DNA from: Pseudoalteromonas piratica | GTDB taxonomy: Bacteria > Pseudomonadota > Gammaproteobacteria > Enterobacterales > Alteromonadaceae | Length of the DNA: 64,000 bases | Assembly (NCBI RefSeq): GCF_000788395.1 | Contig: NZ_CP009888.1 | Coordinates: 1,756,001-1,820,000 of the forward strand | Reading direction: 5' to 3' | Shown here: one piece after another, positions 25,216 through 34,341 of the stretch | How positions within the stretch are numbered: the stretch's first letter is position 1 | How the letters are laid out: every line of letters starts with the position of its first letter | Program-made: the position numbers and the translations under genes | Notes under the pieces: generated by a model | What the model was told of the DNA's origin: nothing | Database searches by the model: none | The model's input: the letters and a program-made list of their open reading frames with translations, nothing else

Positions 25216-26805
25216 GTGCATAAATTAAACTTTTTAGGTATTCAAAACGAGCAAGCTGAGATCACTAAATCTGCAACATATGTAATGTTTGCTAACAGTG
25301 AAGAGTTTGGTATTGAATTGGCCTTACGCTCGCTCGACGGGCAACATAATAATTTCGTTATTTCACAAGAGCCAGGGCGCTTTTTGACAAAGACGGATGG
25401 ACAGTCCCAAGCACGTTGTCAGGCATTTACCTTAGACCATACCTTTTTTGTCGACAATCAACTAAACGCTATTAGCCAAATATTTGAAGAACTAAGTTTT
25501 TATTCTGGTTTTCGAAACAGCCACATAATAGTGCATTTTTCAGAAACGCTTGCCGCTCGCTTTGATGAGAACTTTGTTAAAAAATTATTGAAAAAAACAA
25601 AACGATTGAGTGATAAATACAAGACCAGTTTAGTGTTTTTAATGACTGGGAAAAGTGCACTTGAAAAGCTGACCCATTTTGTTAAGTACAGTGCGTTACT
25701 TGATGGGGTTGCCCATTTAAATAGTCACTTAATGAATCACGCGCTGATTTTTGATTTTTGGCGGCATTCACATGGCGTATGCTCAAAAGTTAAATACCAG
25801 TTATCCTTTGATGACAGTCCTTCGGCTCAGCTTGAGCAACAACAAGATGAAGAAAATGCCTTTTATCAGCAAAACCTTGAACAGGTGTTTATTGCAAAAG
25901 AATTGTTGCCTAGTGAGACTAAACTGCCACCTAATTACCATGTGTGCGATGACAACCAAAGCGTTTTAGAAAAGGCTAAAACAAATAAAGGCGCAACCGT
26001 TGTTCTTTATGCTTCAAGAGATGTCGAAAAAGCACAACTAGCAGCCCAGTGTTACAAATTACGTGAGCTATGTGGCCCCTGGTTAAAAATTGTTATCAAA
26101 AACAAAGATGGTGTATTACGACATCATGATGAATGTGTGTTTTTAACCTTAGGTGTCAACCTTATTTTGCATACAACGACTGATATTTCACGCCTGATGT
26201 CACAAGTGCAGGCGTTACAAGGCGTTAAATTCGCACGGGTATTACCAAAAGATTATAAAGCTGTATTGGCACATGCCAATGGTGTTGAAGAAAAAGGGTA
26301 TTTAACCCCAACGCATTTTACTGACGCGGTTAAAAAGCAGAGAGCGTCGAGCTTGTCCACAGGGGTAAGTGGTGTTTTAGTGGTTTTGGACCTAATTAAA
26401 GGCTTAGACCCTATTGATGCATTAAGACTTTTTTCTGTTAAACGAAATGGCGATTTTTATACTGCTAACCGAAATCAGGTGTTGTTGTATCTGCATGGTT
26501 GCCGAGAGAACGATGTCACAAATGCGTTAGAGCGTTTATTTCGATTAGCTATTAGTGAGTTCTTTACTGCACACTCCATTTATTCGCAAGACTTGTACAT
26601 TGAAGATATTTGCAGAAATTTAAAGCGTGATGATGAAAATAAAGAGTTGGAAGATTATTCTATTGGCTTGTTGGAGTCTGCAGTGGAAGAACAAGTGCCC
26701 ACTATGAGTACATCCGGCAGAACATCCTCTATCAACGATATTTCACGTTTACCAACTAGAAAGCCTTGTACTCCTTATACCTTAACCTTAGTGGATTCAG
26801 AGTAA
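25216..26805 (+). CDS. bcsE: c-di-GMP-binding cellulose regulator BcsE
   Basis: Cytosolic c-di-GMP receptor required for full cellulose output; it couples BcsF/BcsG to the synthase. About 529 residues from the GTG at 25216. The frame is open back to a TTG at 25114, but VHKLNFLGIQNEQ aligns with the N-terminus of E. coli BcsE, while the preceding 34 residues are basic/aromatic and have no counterpart. Domains: REC-like N-terminal half, NTPase-like middle (GATVVLYASRDVEKAQLAAQCYKLRELCG) and a C-terminal GIL domain with the c-di-GMP motif RNGD (about residues 410-413), matching Arg415-xx-Asp418 of E. coli. The ribosome binding site before the GTG is weak. The stop codon abuts the bcsF start. Confidence 0.9.
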   Translation: MHKLNFLGIQNEQAEITKSATYVMFANSEEFGIELALRSLDGQHNNFVISQEPGRFLTKTDGQSQARCQAFTLDHTFFVDNQLNAISQIFEELSFYSGFRNSHIIVHFSETLAARFDENFVKKLLKKTKRLSDKYKTSLVFLMTGKSALEKLTHFVKYSALLDGVAHLNSHLMNHALIFDFWRHSHGVCSKVKYQLSFDDSPSAQLEQQQDEENAFYQQNLEQVFIAKELLPSETKLPPNYHVCDDNQSVLEKAKTNKGATVVLYASRDVEKAQLAAQCYKLRELCGPWLKIVIKNKDGVLRHHDECVFLTLGVNLILHTTTDISRLMSQVQALQGVKFARVLPKDYKAVLAHANGVEEKGYLTPTHFTDAVKKQRASSLSTGVSGVLVVLDLIKGLDPIDALRLFSVKRNGDFYTANRNQVLLYLHGCRENDVTNALERLFRLAISEFFTAHSIYSQDLYIEDICRNLKRDDENKELEDYSIGLLESAVEEQVPTMSTSGRTSSINDISRLPTRKPCTPYTLTLVDSE

Positions 26806-26970
26806 ATGTATTTAACTTATATTATTATTGCGTTCCTGCTCGGGGTGGTTATTGGTATGGTACTCACTCAATACCTTAAAGAGCTTAAACACACTGTTAG
26901 CAAATTTTATAAAACGTGGACGTTTAAACACAAAGCAATTCATCCCTACAAGCCACAGGATAAAGACTAA
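26806..26970 (+). CDS. bcsF: BcsF-like small membrane protein
   Basis: 54-codon gene beginning directly after the bcsE stop and ending 3 bp before bcsG. The product is MYLTYIIIAFLLGVVIGMVL (one transmembrane helix), then a basic cytoplasmic tail (about 28-54: YLKELKHTVSKFYK to YKPQDKD). E. coli BcsF is a single-pass protein of similar size that recruits BcsE to the membrane and interacts with BcsG. Position, size and topology support the name; primary-sequence identity with E. coli is low. Confidence 0.82.
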   Translation: MYLTYIIIAFLLGVVIGMVLTQYLKELKHTVSKFYKTWTFKHKAIHPYKPQDKD

Positions 26971-26973
26971 TTT

Positions 26974-28584
26974 ATGAGCATTACACACCCCGATAAAGAT
27001 CCCTTGCGTTATGATCCATTAGGGCGATGGAATTTATACTTCTTAGTTAAATTAGGCTTGTATTTTAGTGATGTAATTAGTTTACATGTGTTAGAAAATT
27101 TGGCGTTTATCGCTTTTTTATTACTGCCCTTTAAAAATGTTATCTTACATAAGGCAAAGCATGTTAGTGCTGTTTTTGTTGCTGCGTTCTTACTGCATTA
27201 TGATTCTTATCTACCGCCCCTAGGTCGTTTACTTGAAAGTGGCGACTTACTCAGTGATTTTAGTTTCCCTTATCTTATCGAGTTATTATCACGATTCTTA
27301 TCGTGGCAATTTGTCGCGATGGCATTGGTATTGTTGATTGTATATATCTATTTGGTGAGCTGGGTGCGTTTTACAACAGTCAGCATCGCAGGGATATTGT
27401 ATATTGGCCTAGTTCAGTTTTTTGCCACGCAAACTGTGGTTAACACTGATGCCACATTGGTAAATAATGCGCGCCATGCATCGCCTTCACAATCGCAGCC
27501 CACATCAATGGATCCTGAACAAGCGATACAAACATTTTATCAACAGCAATCGCGCTTGCGTACAGAGTTTCCTGCTACAAACTTAGGTGGTGATTTTGAT
27601 ATCGTGTTACTTAATGTCTGTTCACTTGGCTGGGACGATTTAGAGCGTGTTAATCTAGCAAAACACGCGCTCTTTAATCAGTTTGACTTGTTATTTGATA
27701 ACTTCAGCTCAGCGACGTCTTACAGTGGCCCCGCAGGGATTAGATTATTAAAAGCGAGCTGTGGGCAAACCTCGCATCAAGGCCTATACAGCGATGCTAA
27801 TAATCAGTGTTATTTGTTTGAAAATTTAGCAAGCTTAGGTTTTGACAATGATTTTGCGATGAACCATAACGGTAATTTCGATAACTTCTTAGGAATGGTT
27901 GAGAGCCAAGGCCGCGTTGATGCAAAGCTTCAATCACTTTCAGGGGTAAAAATCGCCCAACGCTCGTTCGATGGCACACCGATTTTTGATGATGAGCAAG
28001 TATTAAATAAGTGGCTTAAATCACGGTTAACGTCATCTAAACCACGTGCAGCCCTTTACTACAACACCATTAGCTTACACGACGGTAATATTATTGAAGG
28101 CCGCAGTAAGTTCGGCAGTAGTTTAAAAAGCTATGGAACCCGTACTGAAATGCTGTTTAAACAGTTTGACCGATTCTTTAAACGTTTAGCACAAAGCGGT
28201 AGAAATTATATGGTGGTGATGGTGCCAGAACACGGAGCCTCATTAGCTGGAGATAAAATGCAAATCGCGGGTATGCGCGACATACCAAGCCCTGCAATTT
28301 TAGATATTCCTGTTGGCGTTAAGTTTATTGGCCCTAAAGTCAAAGCCAATAGTGCACAAAAAGTGATTTCTGACCCCTCAAGCTATCTAGCTATTTCAGA
28401 ATTAATTGCCCGTGCAACGCGCCAGAATCAATTTGAAGGTACTTTAGATCTTGCCGCACTGGTAGCTGACCTGCCAAAAACCCCTATGGTGGGAGAAAAT
28501 TCCGGCACCCGAATGCAAATGTTTAATGGCAAACCCTACATTCAATTAGATGATGGTGATTGGATGGTTTATCCAGGCTATTAA
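26974..28584 (+). CDS. bcsG: Cellulose phosphoethanolamine transferase BcsG
   Basis: Inner-membrane enzyme that transfers phosphoethanolamine from phosphatidylethanolamine to cellulose in the periplasm. 536 residues: about five N-terminal membrane helices (about 20-160), then an alkaline-phosphatase-fold domain. The active-site region is intact: Cys216 (LLNVCSLGW), the nucleophile serine in ATSYSGPA (Ser251 by alignment with E. coli Ser278) and the Zn-binding VPEHG motif (about 410). GQTSHQGLY and GLRDIPSPA-like segments also match BcsG (here GMRDIPSPA). Its presence says the secreted polymer is probably pEtN-cellulose. Co-transcribed with bcsEF. Confidence 0.94.
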   Translation: MSITHPDKDPLRYDPLGRWNLYFLVKLGLYFSDVISLHVLENLAFIAFLLLPFKNVILHKAKHVSAVFVAAFLLHYDSYLPPLGRLLESGDLLSDFSFPYLIELLSRFLSWQFVAMALVLLIVYIYLVSWVRFTTVSIAGILYIGLVQFFATQTVVNTDATLVNNARHASPSQSQPTSMDPEQAIQTFYQQQSRLRTEFPATNLGGDFDIVLLNVCSLGWDDLERVNLAKHALFNQFDLLFDNFSSATSYSGPAGIRLLKASCGQTSHQGLYSDANNQCYLFENLASLGFDNDFAMNHNGNFDNFLGMVESQGRVDAKLQSLSGVKIAQRSFDGTPIFDDEQVLNKWLKSRLTSSKPRAALYYNTISLHDGNIIEGRSKFGSSLKSYGTRTEMLFKQFDRFFKRLAQSGRNYMVVMVPEHGASLAGDKMQIAGMRDIPSPAILDIPVGVKFIGPKVKANSAQKVISDPSSYLAISELIARATRQNQFEGTLDLAALVADLPKTPMVGENSGTRMQMFNGKPYIQLDDGDWMVYPGY

Positions 28585-28596
28585 GGGAATTTGAAT

Positions 28597-28618
28597 AGGG
28601 AGCGAATGCTCCCTTTTT
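28597..28618 (+). terminator. Rho-independent terminator after bcsG
   Basis: AGGGAGC / AGCTCCCT-type hairpin (28597-28603 and 28608-28614, loop GAAT), followed by five T, 13 bp past the bcsG stop. It closes the bcsEFG operon before tyrR. Confidence 0.9.
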
Positions 28619-28654
28619 CATATCTGAAAAATTAGTTATTGATTATAGCTATTT

Positions 28655-28672
28655 TGTTCATTTATGTTTACA
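28655..28672. promoter_or_regulatory. TyrR-box-like site upstream of tyrR
   Basis: TGTTCATTTATGTTTACA has a perfect TTTACA right arm, four of six matches in the left arm and the invariant G-N14-C spacing of TyrR boxes. It lies 72 bp upstream of the tyrR start, where autorepression would act, as known for E. coli tyrR. Confidence 0.5.
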
Positions 28673-28743
28673 AATTTGCTTTCAATCTGTTGTTTTTCCA
28701 GTATTATCAACTTCAACGTGCTTAAGCTGGTAATGGGGAAATT

Positions 28744-30291
28744 ATGCGCTTAGAAATACACTGTGCGGACCGAATAGGTATCGCTCAGGAAATACTCAAT
28801 ATTTTGGTGAGTTATCAAGTTGATTTAAAAGGCATTGAAGTTGATTCGGTTAATTGCCGAATGTATGTGTCATTTCCACCAATTGAGTTTGAACAATTTC
28901 AAAAAATTATGCCTGAAATTCGTCTGATTCAAGGTGTTGAAGATGTTAGAACAACGGCATTTTTACCTTCTGAACGAGAGCATAATGAATTAACAACATT
29001 ACTAAGCGCACTGCCTGATGGTGTGATTTCAATCGATGTTAAAGGCATTATCCGACAGTGTAATGATTCTGCTTGCCGAGATTTAAATACCACACCCGAG
29101 GATGTTATCGGGCAACACATTAATACACAGTTAAAAGGGTTTAACTTTTCGCGTTGGCTTGAAAGTGATGAAGTCCTGGCGCAAACCACGCGCGTTGAAG
29201 TGAGTGGCGAAGATTTCATTGCTGATATTTTACCTATCTCAGTACCTGACTCTGAAAATGGTTTCACCTTTGTTGGCGCGGTTGTCAACATCAAATCGCA
29301 GAGTCGTTTAGGCGAACAAGTAAGTGCCTTTAGGCGTCAAGGAAACGAAAGTTTTGCAACAATTCATACCCACAGCAGTGCAATGCGCAAAGTGGTTCGT
29401 GAAGCGCGCAAAATGGCGCAACTTGAAGCACCTATTCTAATTACAGGTGAAACAGGAACAGGTAAAGAGCTACTCGCTAAAGCGTGTCACTATGCTTCTA
29501 ATAGGGCAAACAAGCCATTTGTCACACTTTCATGTGCGTCATTGCCAGATGATGCTGCAGAACCTGAACTATTTGGTTGTGCATTACCAAATGCAGAGAG
29601 CCGAGGAGTGTTAGAACAAGCCGATGGTGGTACAGTTTTCCTCGATGAAGTAGGTGAAATGTCGCCACAATTACAAACGAAACTATTACGCTTTTTACAA
29701 GATGGTACGTTCAGGCGTGTAGGCAGTGAGAATGAAGTCAAAGTAAATGTGCGTATTCTTGCTGCCACCCAAAAGGATATTCCTGGAATGGTACAAGAAG
29801 GGCGTTTTAGAGAAGATTTGTATTATCGTATTAATGTATTGAGTTTAGAGCTTTCACCACTTCGCGATCGCAAAGCGGATATTGTGCCGCTGACTGAGCA
29901 CTTTATTAGTCGATATTCACATCAACTTGGTCGCAAAGCGCCTGCATTAGACGAAACTATTGCGTCATTTTTACAGCAATACCCTTGGCCTGGCAATGTA
30001 CGCCAATTGGAAAATTCCTTATATCGTGCCATTTCATTATTAGATGATGAGCAGTTAAGCATTGAGCACTTACAGTTACCGAGTTTCACTAATGACTTAG
30101 GGTATCTTGAGTCTGATTTTGAGGGCACACTTGACCAAGCCGTTAAGCGTTTTGAGTCAACGTTGTTAAGAAAGCTTTATCCTGCGTATCCAAGCTCAAG
30201 ACAGCTAGCGAAACGTTTAGGGTTAAGTCACACTGCAATTGCCAATAAATTACGTGAATACGGCATTAATCGTAAAACCATTAAAGTATAA
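28744..30291 (+). CDS. tyrR: Aromatic amino acid regulator TyrR
   Basis: Transcription regulator of aromatic amino-acid metabolism and transport (PhhR in Pseudomonas). 515 residues: N-terminal ACT domain (1-70), PAS domain (about 80-150), AAA+ domain with Walker A GETGTGKE (235-242) and Walker B TVFLDEVGEM (about 297-306), and a Fis-like HTH (about 475-508, SSRQLAKRLGLSHTAIANKLREYG). The sigma-54-contacting GAFTGA loop is replaced by FGCALPNAES; E. coli TyrR also lacks it and works with sigma-70, so this is normal for the family. GGGGA lies ahead of the ATG. It likely controls HPPD at 5501 and itself through the candidate boxes. Confidence 0.95.
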   Translation: MRLEIHCADRIGIAQEILNILVSYQVDLKGIEVDSVNCRMYVSFPPIEFEQFQKIMPEIRLIQGVEDVRTTAFLPSEREHNELTTLLSALPDGVISIDVKGIIRQCNDSACRDLNTTPEDVIGQHINTQLKGFNFSRWLESDEVLAQTTRVEVSGEDFIADILPISVPDSENGFTFVGAVVNIKSQSRLGEQVSAFRRQGNESFATIHTHSSAMRKVVREARKMAQLEAPILITGETGTGKELLAKACHYASNRANKPFVTLSCASLPDDAAEPELFGCALPNAESRGVLEQADGGTVFLDEVGEMSPQLQTKLLRFLQDGTFRRVGSENEVKVNVRILAATQKDIPGMVQEGRFREDLYYRINVLSLELSPLRDRKADIVPLTEHFISRYSHQLGRKAPALDETIASFLQQYPWPGNVRQLENSLYRAISLLDDEQLSIEHLQLPSFTNDLGYLESDFEGTLDQAVKRFESTLLRKLYPAYPSSRQLAKRLGLSHTAIANKLREYGINRKTIKV

Positions 30292-30292
30292 A

Positions 30293-30317
30293 AAAACGCT
30301 AGCGAGTCTAGCGTTTT
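30293..30317. terminator. Bidirectional terminator between tyrR and the next gene
   Basis: AAAACGCTAG / CTAGCGTTTT 10-bp stem with a five-base loop. It starts two bases after the tyrR stop, and its right arm contains the stop codon of the convergent gene. Confidence 0.88.
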
Positions 30318-30793
30318 CTCCCTTTATCCTTGGTAATACCGCTGGGAAGAATGTAATTAATGCCGTCTTTATTAAACACAAATTTGATAGTTGGGTTACC
30401 CGTTTTTAGAAAATAGTTGTACTGGTCTACCCACAGAATGTAATCACCTCTAACAGGATAATCGAGCCTTTCTTTTACAAGTTTGATGGTGTGCGGGCCA
30501 ATTTGCCATTCAAATTCAGAAATAAACCCTTTGGCAAACTCTTGTACAAAAACGGCTTGGTCATCACCGGCAAGGGTAATCGCCAAAGAATAAGAATCGG
30601 GTAGCTGATCCATCGGGTATTGTTGTGAGCCAATGGTAAATTGCTTGTTCTTTTTATCCCACTTAAAACCAAAGTCAAATTCTTTCTTCATACCAGATGG
30701 GTAGGTAACGGTACCACTTCCTGGTAATTCAAAGCTCGCCTGACAAACGAAGCTGATGCAGCTTAATAACAAAATGAGTAAGTACGACTTCAT
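30308..30793 (-). CDS. Secreted protein of unknown function
   Basis: I do not recognise this 161-residue protein. It has a signal peptide (MKSYLLILLLSCISFVCQA) and a beta-rich, charged mature part with no cysteines, beginning ASFELPGSGTVTYPSGMKKEFDFGFKWDKK and ending KDKGRKR. No catalytic motif is visible. Predicted periplasmic. The frame extends to a GTG at 30799, but the ATG at 30793 is preferred because AAGG lies 5-6 bp upstream of it. It is convergent with tyrR, with its stop inside the shared terminator, and probably monocistronic. Confidence 0.75.
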   Translation of the reverse strand: MKSYLLILLLSCISFVCQASFELPGSGTVTYPSGMKKEFDFGFKWDKKNKQFTIGSQQYPMDQLPDSYSLAITLAGDDQAVFVQEFAKGFISEFEWQIGPHTIKLVKERLDYPVRGDYILWVDQYNYFLKTGNPTIKFVFNKDGINYILPSGITKDKGRKR

Positions 30794-30877
30794 AAACACC
30801 TTAAAAGTATCGTTTTGTGCTTGAGTTTATTATTAAACCTGAGAAAATGATGTTTTCTGGTATGACCACTCAAGACT

Positions 30878-31411
30878 ATGAACTTATATTTTAGATTACT
30901 ATTACTTTTTTATCGGATAAAGCGAAATAAACTTTACCAACCATTGCTTGAAGAGGTTGAAATAAACTACCGCGCTTTGCCTAGCGATTGCGATATTAAC
31001 CTGCATTTGACTAATTCACGTTACCTTGCCTTTATGGACCTTGCCCGTACTTGGATGACAGAACGCCTAGGATTATTTCCTGTTGTCATGAAAAACCGCT
31101 GGTTTCCAATCGTAAATGCAACTGCCATTACCTACATTCGCGACATTAAACCGCTTCAAGAGTTCACTGTTGCTACGCAGTTAGTCGGTTGGGATCATAA
31201 GTATTTTTATATTAAACAAACCTTTAAATCTGAGCGCGGGTTACATGCTGTGGCCTATGTGCGCGGTGTGTTTAAGAAAAAAGGTGGCATTGTAACGGTA
31301 GAAGAATTACTTGAGGCGGCTGGTTTTGATGGAGAAGCACCTGAGTTACACGAAGAAATAGTGCATTGGAAAGAAATGCTGGAGTGTAAAAAACAGCGCG
31401 ACCATATTTAA
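30878..31411 (+). CDS. Hotdog-fold acyl-CoA thioesterase
   Basis: Probable acyl-CoA or 4-hydroxybenzoyl-CoA-type thioesterase, 177 residues. A short N-terminal hydrophobic/basic segment (FRLLLLFYRIKRNKLYQPL) precedes the hotdog core with DCDINLHLTNSRYLAFMDLARTWMTERLG (about 47-75); the Asp-x-Asn-x-H-x-xN-xxY pattern is the one seen in the family, with the acidic and Asn residues at the helix start. INATAITYIRDIKPLQEFTV-type strands follow (about 88-110). The substrate is not determined by sequence. It is divergent from the secreted unknown and closed by its own terminator. Confidence 0.82.
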   Translation: MNLYFRLLLLFYRIKRNKLYQPLLEEVEINYRALPSDCDINLHLTNSRYLAFMDLARTWMTERLGLFPVVMKNRWFPIVNATAITYIRDIKPLQEFTVATQLVGWDHKYFYIKQTFKSERGLHAVAYVRGVFKKKGGIVTVEELLEAAGFDGEAPELHEEIVHWKEMLECKKQRDHI

Positions 31412-31426
31412 TTAATCTTTAAAAAG

Positions 31427-31449
31427 AAAAGCCCCAGTTTGGGGCTTTT
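31427..31449. terminator. Bidirectional terminator after the thioesterase
   Basis: AAAAGCCCC / GGGGCTTTT stem with an AGTTT loop, between the convergent thioesterase and TonB receptor genes. Confidence 0.88.
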
Positions 31450-31463
31450 TGCTTTTAGTTTAA

Positions 31464-34076
31464 TTAAAACTTATAGCTTGCTTGAACATAGGCAAATCGA
31501 CCTTGTCCACTGTGAACGTTAACAACGAAGCCCATAAAGTCATGATAGGCAAATGGTGGTTCTTCGTTGGTTAGGTTGGTAGCACCCACTGTTAGCACTA
31601 AATCTTCTAAACCAAAATAGTTAACTGACGCATCGAGCGTAGTCATTGCATCCACATCTTTATTTAGATTTAAAGAGGCTTTTTGTTCGAATGAATCGAT
31701 ATAGTTCAGTGCGGCTGTTGCGCTAAAGTCATCTTTAACCCAATCAACAGATGTAGTCCAACGCATTTGAGGTTGTTCAAAACCACCTTCTTTGGTGCCT
31801 TTGTAATCTTCAAAATTCAGAACATAGTTAAGCACATAGCCAAATTTAAACTGGCCAACTTTAGTATCCAAGTTATAACGAACGTCTAAGTCGATACCTG
31901 ATGTTTGTAAATCGCCAATATTTTGGTAAGAGTCATTAATTTGAATCACTTCACCGGGATCATTTGGAATAGTAGTTGGACGACGTTCAACAATATTAGG
32001 ATCTAAACCGTGCATATCCATTACAAATTGCGTATCAGCATCAATGATATCAGTAATATCATAATCATAATAATCGATTGAGAAATTCAGGTTTTCTGTA
32101 ATATTATAGATTAAGCCTAGGTTATAACTTTCTGATTCTTCTGGCTGTAAATCGGGGTTACCTTCAAAAATTGCAGTATATTCTTGTAGACTACAAGAAT
32201 TATCCGCACCATTTGTTAACTCACATCTTTTTGTATCGATCAAATTCGGCGACTCATCAGTTCGGCCTAAACCGAGTTGGTGCAATGATGGTGCTCTAAA
32301 TGCGGTGCCCCAAGAACCACGTAGGCTCACATCATCCATTGGAGACCAGAAGAAAGACACTTTAGGGTTTGTGGTATCACCAAAGTCACTGTAGTCCTCG
32401 TATCGTGCAGCAAGTTGCACTTCTAGTGAATCTAGTACTGGGATCGACATTTCACCGAAAACAGACATGTTATCACGTGAGCCATTAGCTTGTGTCGCTT
32501 CGGTACCAAATACCTCGCCACGCAAGAATTGATCATCAGGGTTATCACTAATTGACTCTTCGCGATATTCACCACCGAATGCCAGCATTAAATCGCCGTG
32601 TTCCATTTCAAAAATTGAACCAGAGGCTTTGAAATCAAGCGATTTCATCGTTGATTTACCAATACGTGTTGTGGTTGTTTCAACATAGTCTAAAACTTGT
32701 TGGCCATTTGTTGATGGTTCGAACGGGTCATACGCACCCGAATCAATCGCTTCTTGCATACGTCTTTTATTAGGGAAACCATCCACACCGCGCTCAGTTG
32801 AACTACTTTTAATATAACTGTATGCCGCTTCCCAGTTCCAATCTTTGAATTCACCTTGAATACCGATAATTGCACGGTGATAGTTCGAATCTACACGCTT
32901 TTCACGGTTACCGATGTCTACAGTACGACGGCGCATTGTTAGGTCTTGGCCATGGAATTTATGATCTGGCATATTGGCAAATGGGTGGTTAATGTTATCG
33001 CCCGCCATCGTTAACTCATTAAAGCTAGGGCTACCTGCACCACGAACGGTCGACTTTGAATTTTGACCATTTAACTCCGCAAATGCGCGAAGATTATCTT
33101 GGATTTCATATTTACCTAAATAATTCCAACTGAAGCGCTCAGCAGCTGGGATCATTGTCATATGAGGGGCATAATCGTAACGACAATTACTACCTATTTG
33201 ATTTCCGTTTCCATCATTTATTGGAGTAATTTGATCTTCTGGGCAGGTATCAACACCGAAAGTATCAGCTATTCGTCCACTGCCGTCAGCATACATTATA
33301 GAACCGGTGATACCTGAAGTACTTCTAAAATCTTCAGCTAAAGGATCGCCTGTTCTTAATGCTTGGTTAGCGGTTCTTGAATAGTCTCTGTCGGCATACA
33401 ACACTTCTTCACGGTTGAAGTACTCTAAAATAAAGGTATGGCTTGAGTTATCAGTTTGATTACCAAACACTAAGTTAACGCTTTGCTCATCACCGCCACC
33501 ATCGGCAGTCGTACCGAATTTTGCTGACACTTCAGCACCTTCAACATCATCGCGTAAAATAATGTTAATTACACCAGCAACGGCGTCAGAACCATACGTT
33601 GCTGAGGCACCATCTTTTAAGATATCGACACGTTTAATTGCAGATAATGGAATATTGTTAATATCAACAAATGATGTATCAATTCCTTTCGCAAAAGGTG
33701 ACACCGAAACGCGTCGGCCATTAATCAAAATAAGTGTTGAATCAGCACCTAAGCCACGTAATGATACTGACGAACCACCATTTGCTGTGTCATCACTGCT
33801 GTTTGCTTGGGTTGAGAAAGTACCTTGACCGGAAATAGGTAATTTAGTGAATAAGCTGATTAAATCTGTAACCCCTGATTTTTGAATGTCCTCAGCTGTT
33901 AGAGTAGCAACAGGTGAGGGACCTTCAAGGTCGGTACGCTTAATGTGAGAGCCTGTGATTTCGATGCGTTCAACTTGTTTTTCTTCATCAGCTTTTGCAA
34001 TAAAAGTAGAGAAAAGTAATGAAGATGAAATAACTGAAGCGAGAGTACTTAACTTGAACTTTGTAGCGCTGTTCAT
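31464..34076 (-). CDS. TonB-dependent outer-membrane receptor, substrate unknown
   Basis: Outer-membrane 22-stranded receptor of 870 residues, energised by TonB. Signal peptide to about SFIAKA-type (ends near residue 29), a TonB-box-like VERIEITGSHIKR (35-47), a plug domain with SVSLRGLGADSTLILINGRRV (about 103-123) and SDAVAGVINIILRDD (about 162-176), and a barrel ending with an aromatic terminus YVQASYKF. The VExIEITGSxIKR start is common in large Alteromonadales and Xanthomonadales receptors for peptides or plant/algal carbohydrates rather than siderophores. No substrate enzymes lie next to it, and no Fur box was seen in the 265-bp upstream region. Monocistronic. Confidence 0.93.
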   Translation of the reverse strand: MNSATKFKLSTLASVISSSLLFSTFIAKADEEKQVERIEITGSHIKRTDLEGPSPVATLTAEDIQKSGVTDLISLFTKLPISGQGTFSTQANSSDDTANGGSSVSLRGLGADSTLILINGRRVSVSPFAKGIDTSFVDINNIPLSAIKRVDILKDGASATYGSDAVAGVINIILRDDVEGAEVSAKFGTTADGGGDEQSVNLVFGNQTDNSSHTFILEYFNREEVLYADRDYSRTANQALRTGDPLAEDFRSTSGITGSIMYADGSGRIADTFGVDTCPEDQITPINDGNGNQIGSNCRYDYAPHMTMIPAAERFSWNYLGKYEIQDNLRAFAELNGQNSKSTVRGAGSPSFNELTMAGDNINHPFANMPDHKFHGQDLTMRRRTVDIGNREKRVDSNYHRAIIGIQGEFKDWNWEAAYSYIKSSSTERGVDGFPNKRRMQEAIDSGAYDPFEPSTNGQQVLDYVETTTTRIGKSTMKSLDFKASGSIFEMEHGDLMLAFGGEYREESISDNPDDQFLRGEVFGTEATQANGSRDNMSVFGEMSIPVLDSLEVQLAARYEDYSDFGDTTNPKVSFFWSPMDDVSLRGSWGTAFRAPSLHQLGLGRTDESPNLIDTKRCELTNGADNSCSLQEYTAIFEGNPDLQPEESESYNLGLIYNITENLNFSIDYYDYDITDIIDADTQFVMDMHGLDPNIVERRPTTIPNDPGEVIQINDSYQNIGDLQTSGIDLDVRYNLDTKVGQFKFGYVLNYVLNFEDYKGTKEGGFEQPQMRWTTSVDWVKDDFSATAALNYIDSFEQKASLNLNKDVDAMTTLDASVNYFGLEDLVLTVGATNLTNEEPPFAYHDFMGFVVNVHSGQGRFAYVQASYKF

Positions 34077-34311
34077 AGTAAATTCCTTGTTTAATTATTA
34101 TTAAAATTAAGTAGTTAATTTACGTCCATTAACTAACCAACAATATTAATATCATGCAAACAAAAAATTAACAATTCAGGTTATTAATGCATCAAAGTAA
34201 TTGTAATCAAATATTTTTTACGAAATAGTTTCAGAAACGCTTGGGTAATAATTTCTTTATAGCAGCGTATTTAGTGTGAAGAGAAGGGCGGGGAATAAGC
34301 GTGTTTGAAGA

Positions 34312-34338
34312 CAAAAAAGCCACGCGATTGCGTGGCCA
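34312..34338 (-). terminator. Rho-independent terminator after smpB
   Basis: GCCACGC / GCGTGGC stem (34319-34325 and 34330-34336, loop GATT) with six T following in the minus direction, just beyond the smpB stop. Confidence 0.9.
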
Positions 34339-34341
34339 TTA

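Noticed and set aside
28744..30291. TyrR seemed a broken sigma-54 activator because the GAFTGA loop is missing
   Set aside because: E. coli TyrR also lacks GAFTGA and acts with sigma-70; the rest of the protein is full length.
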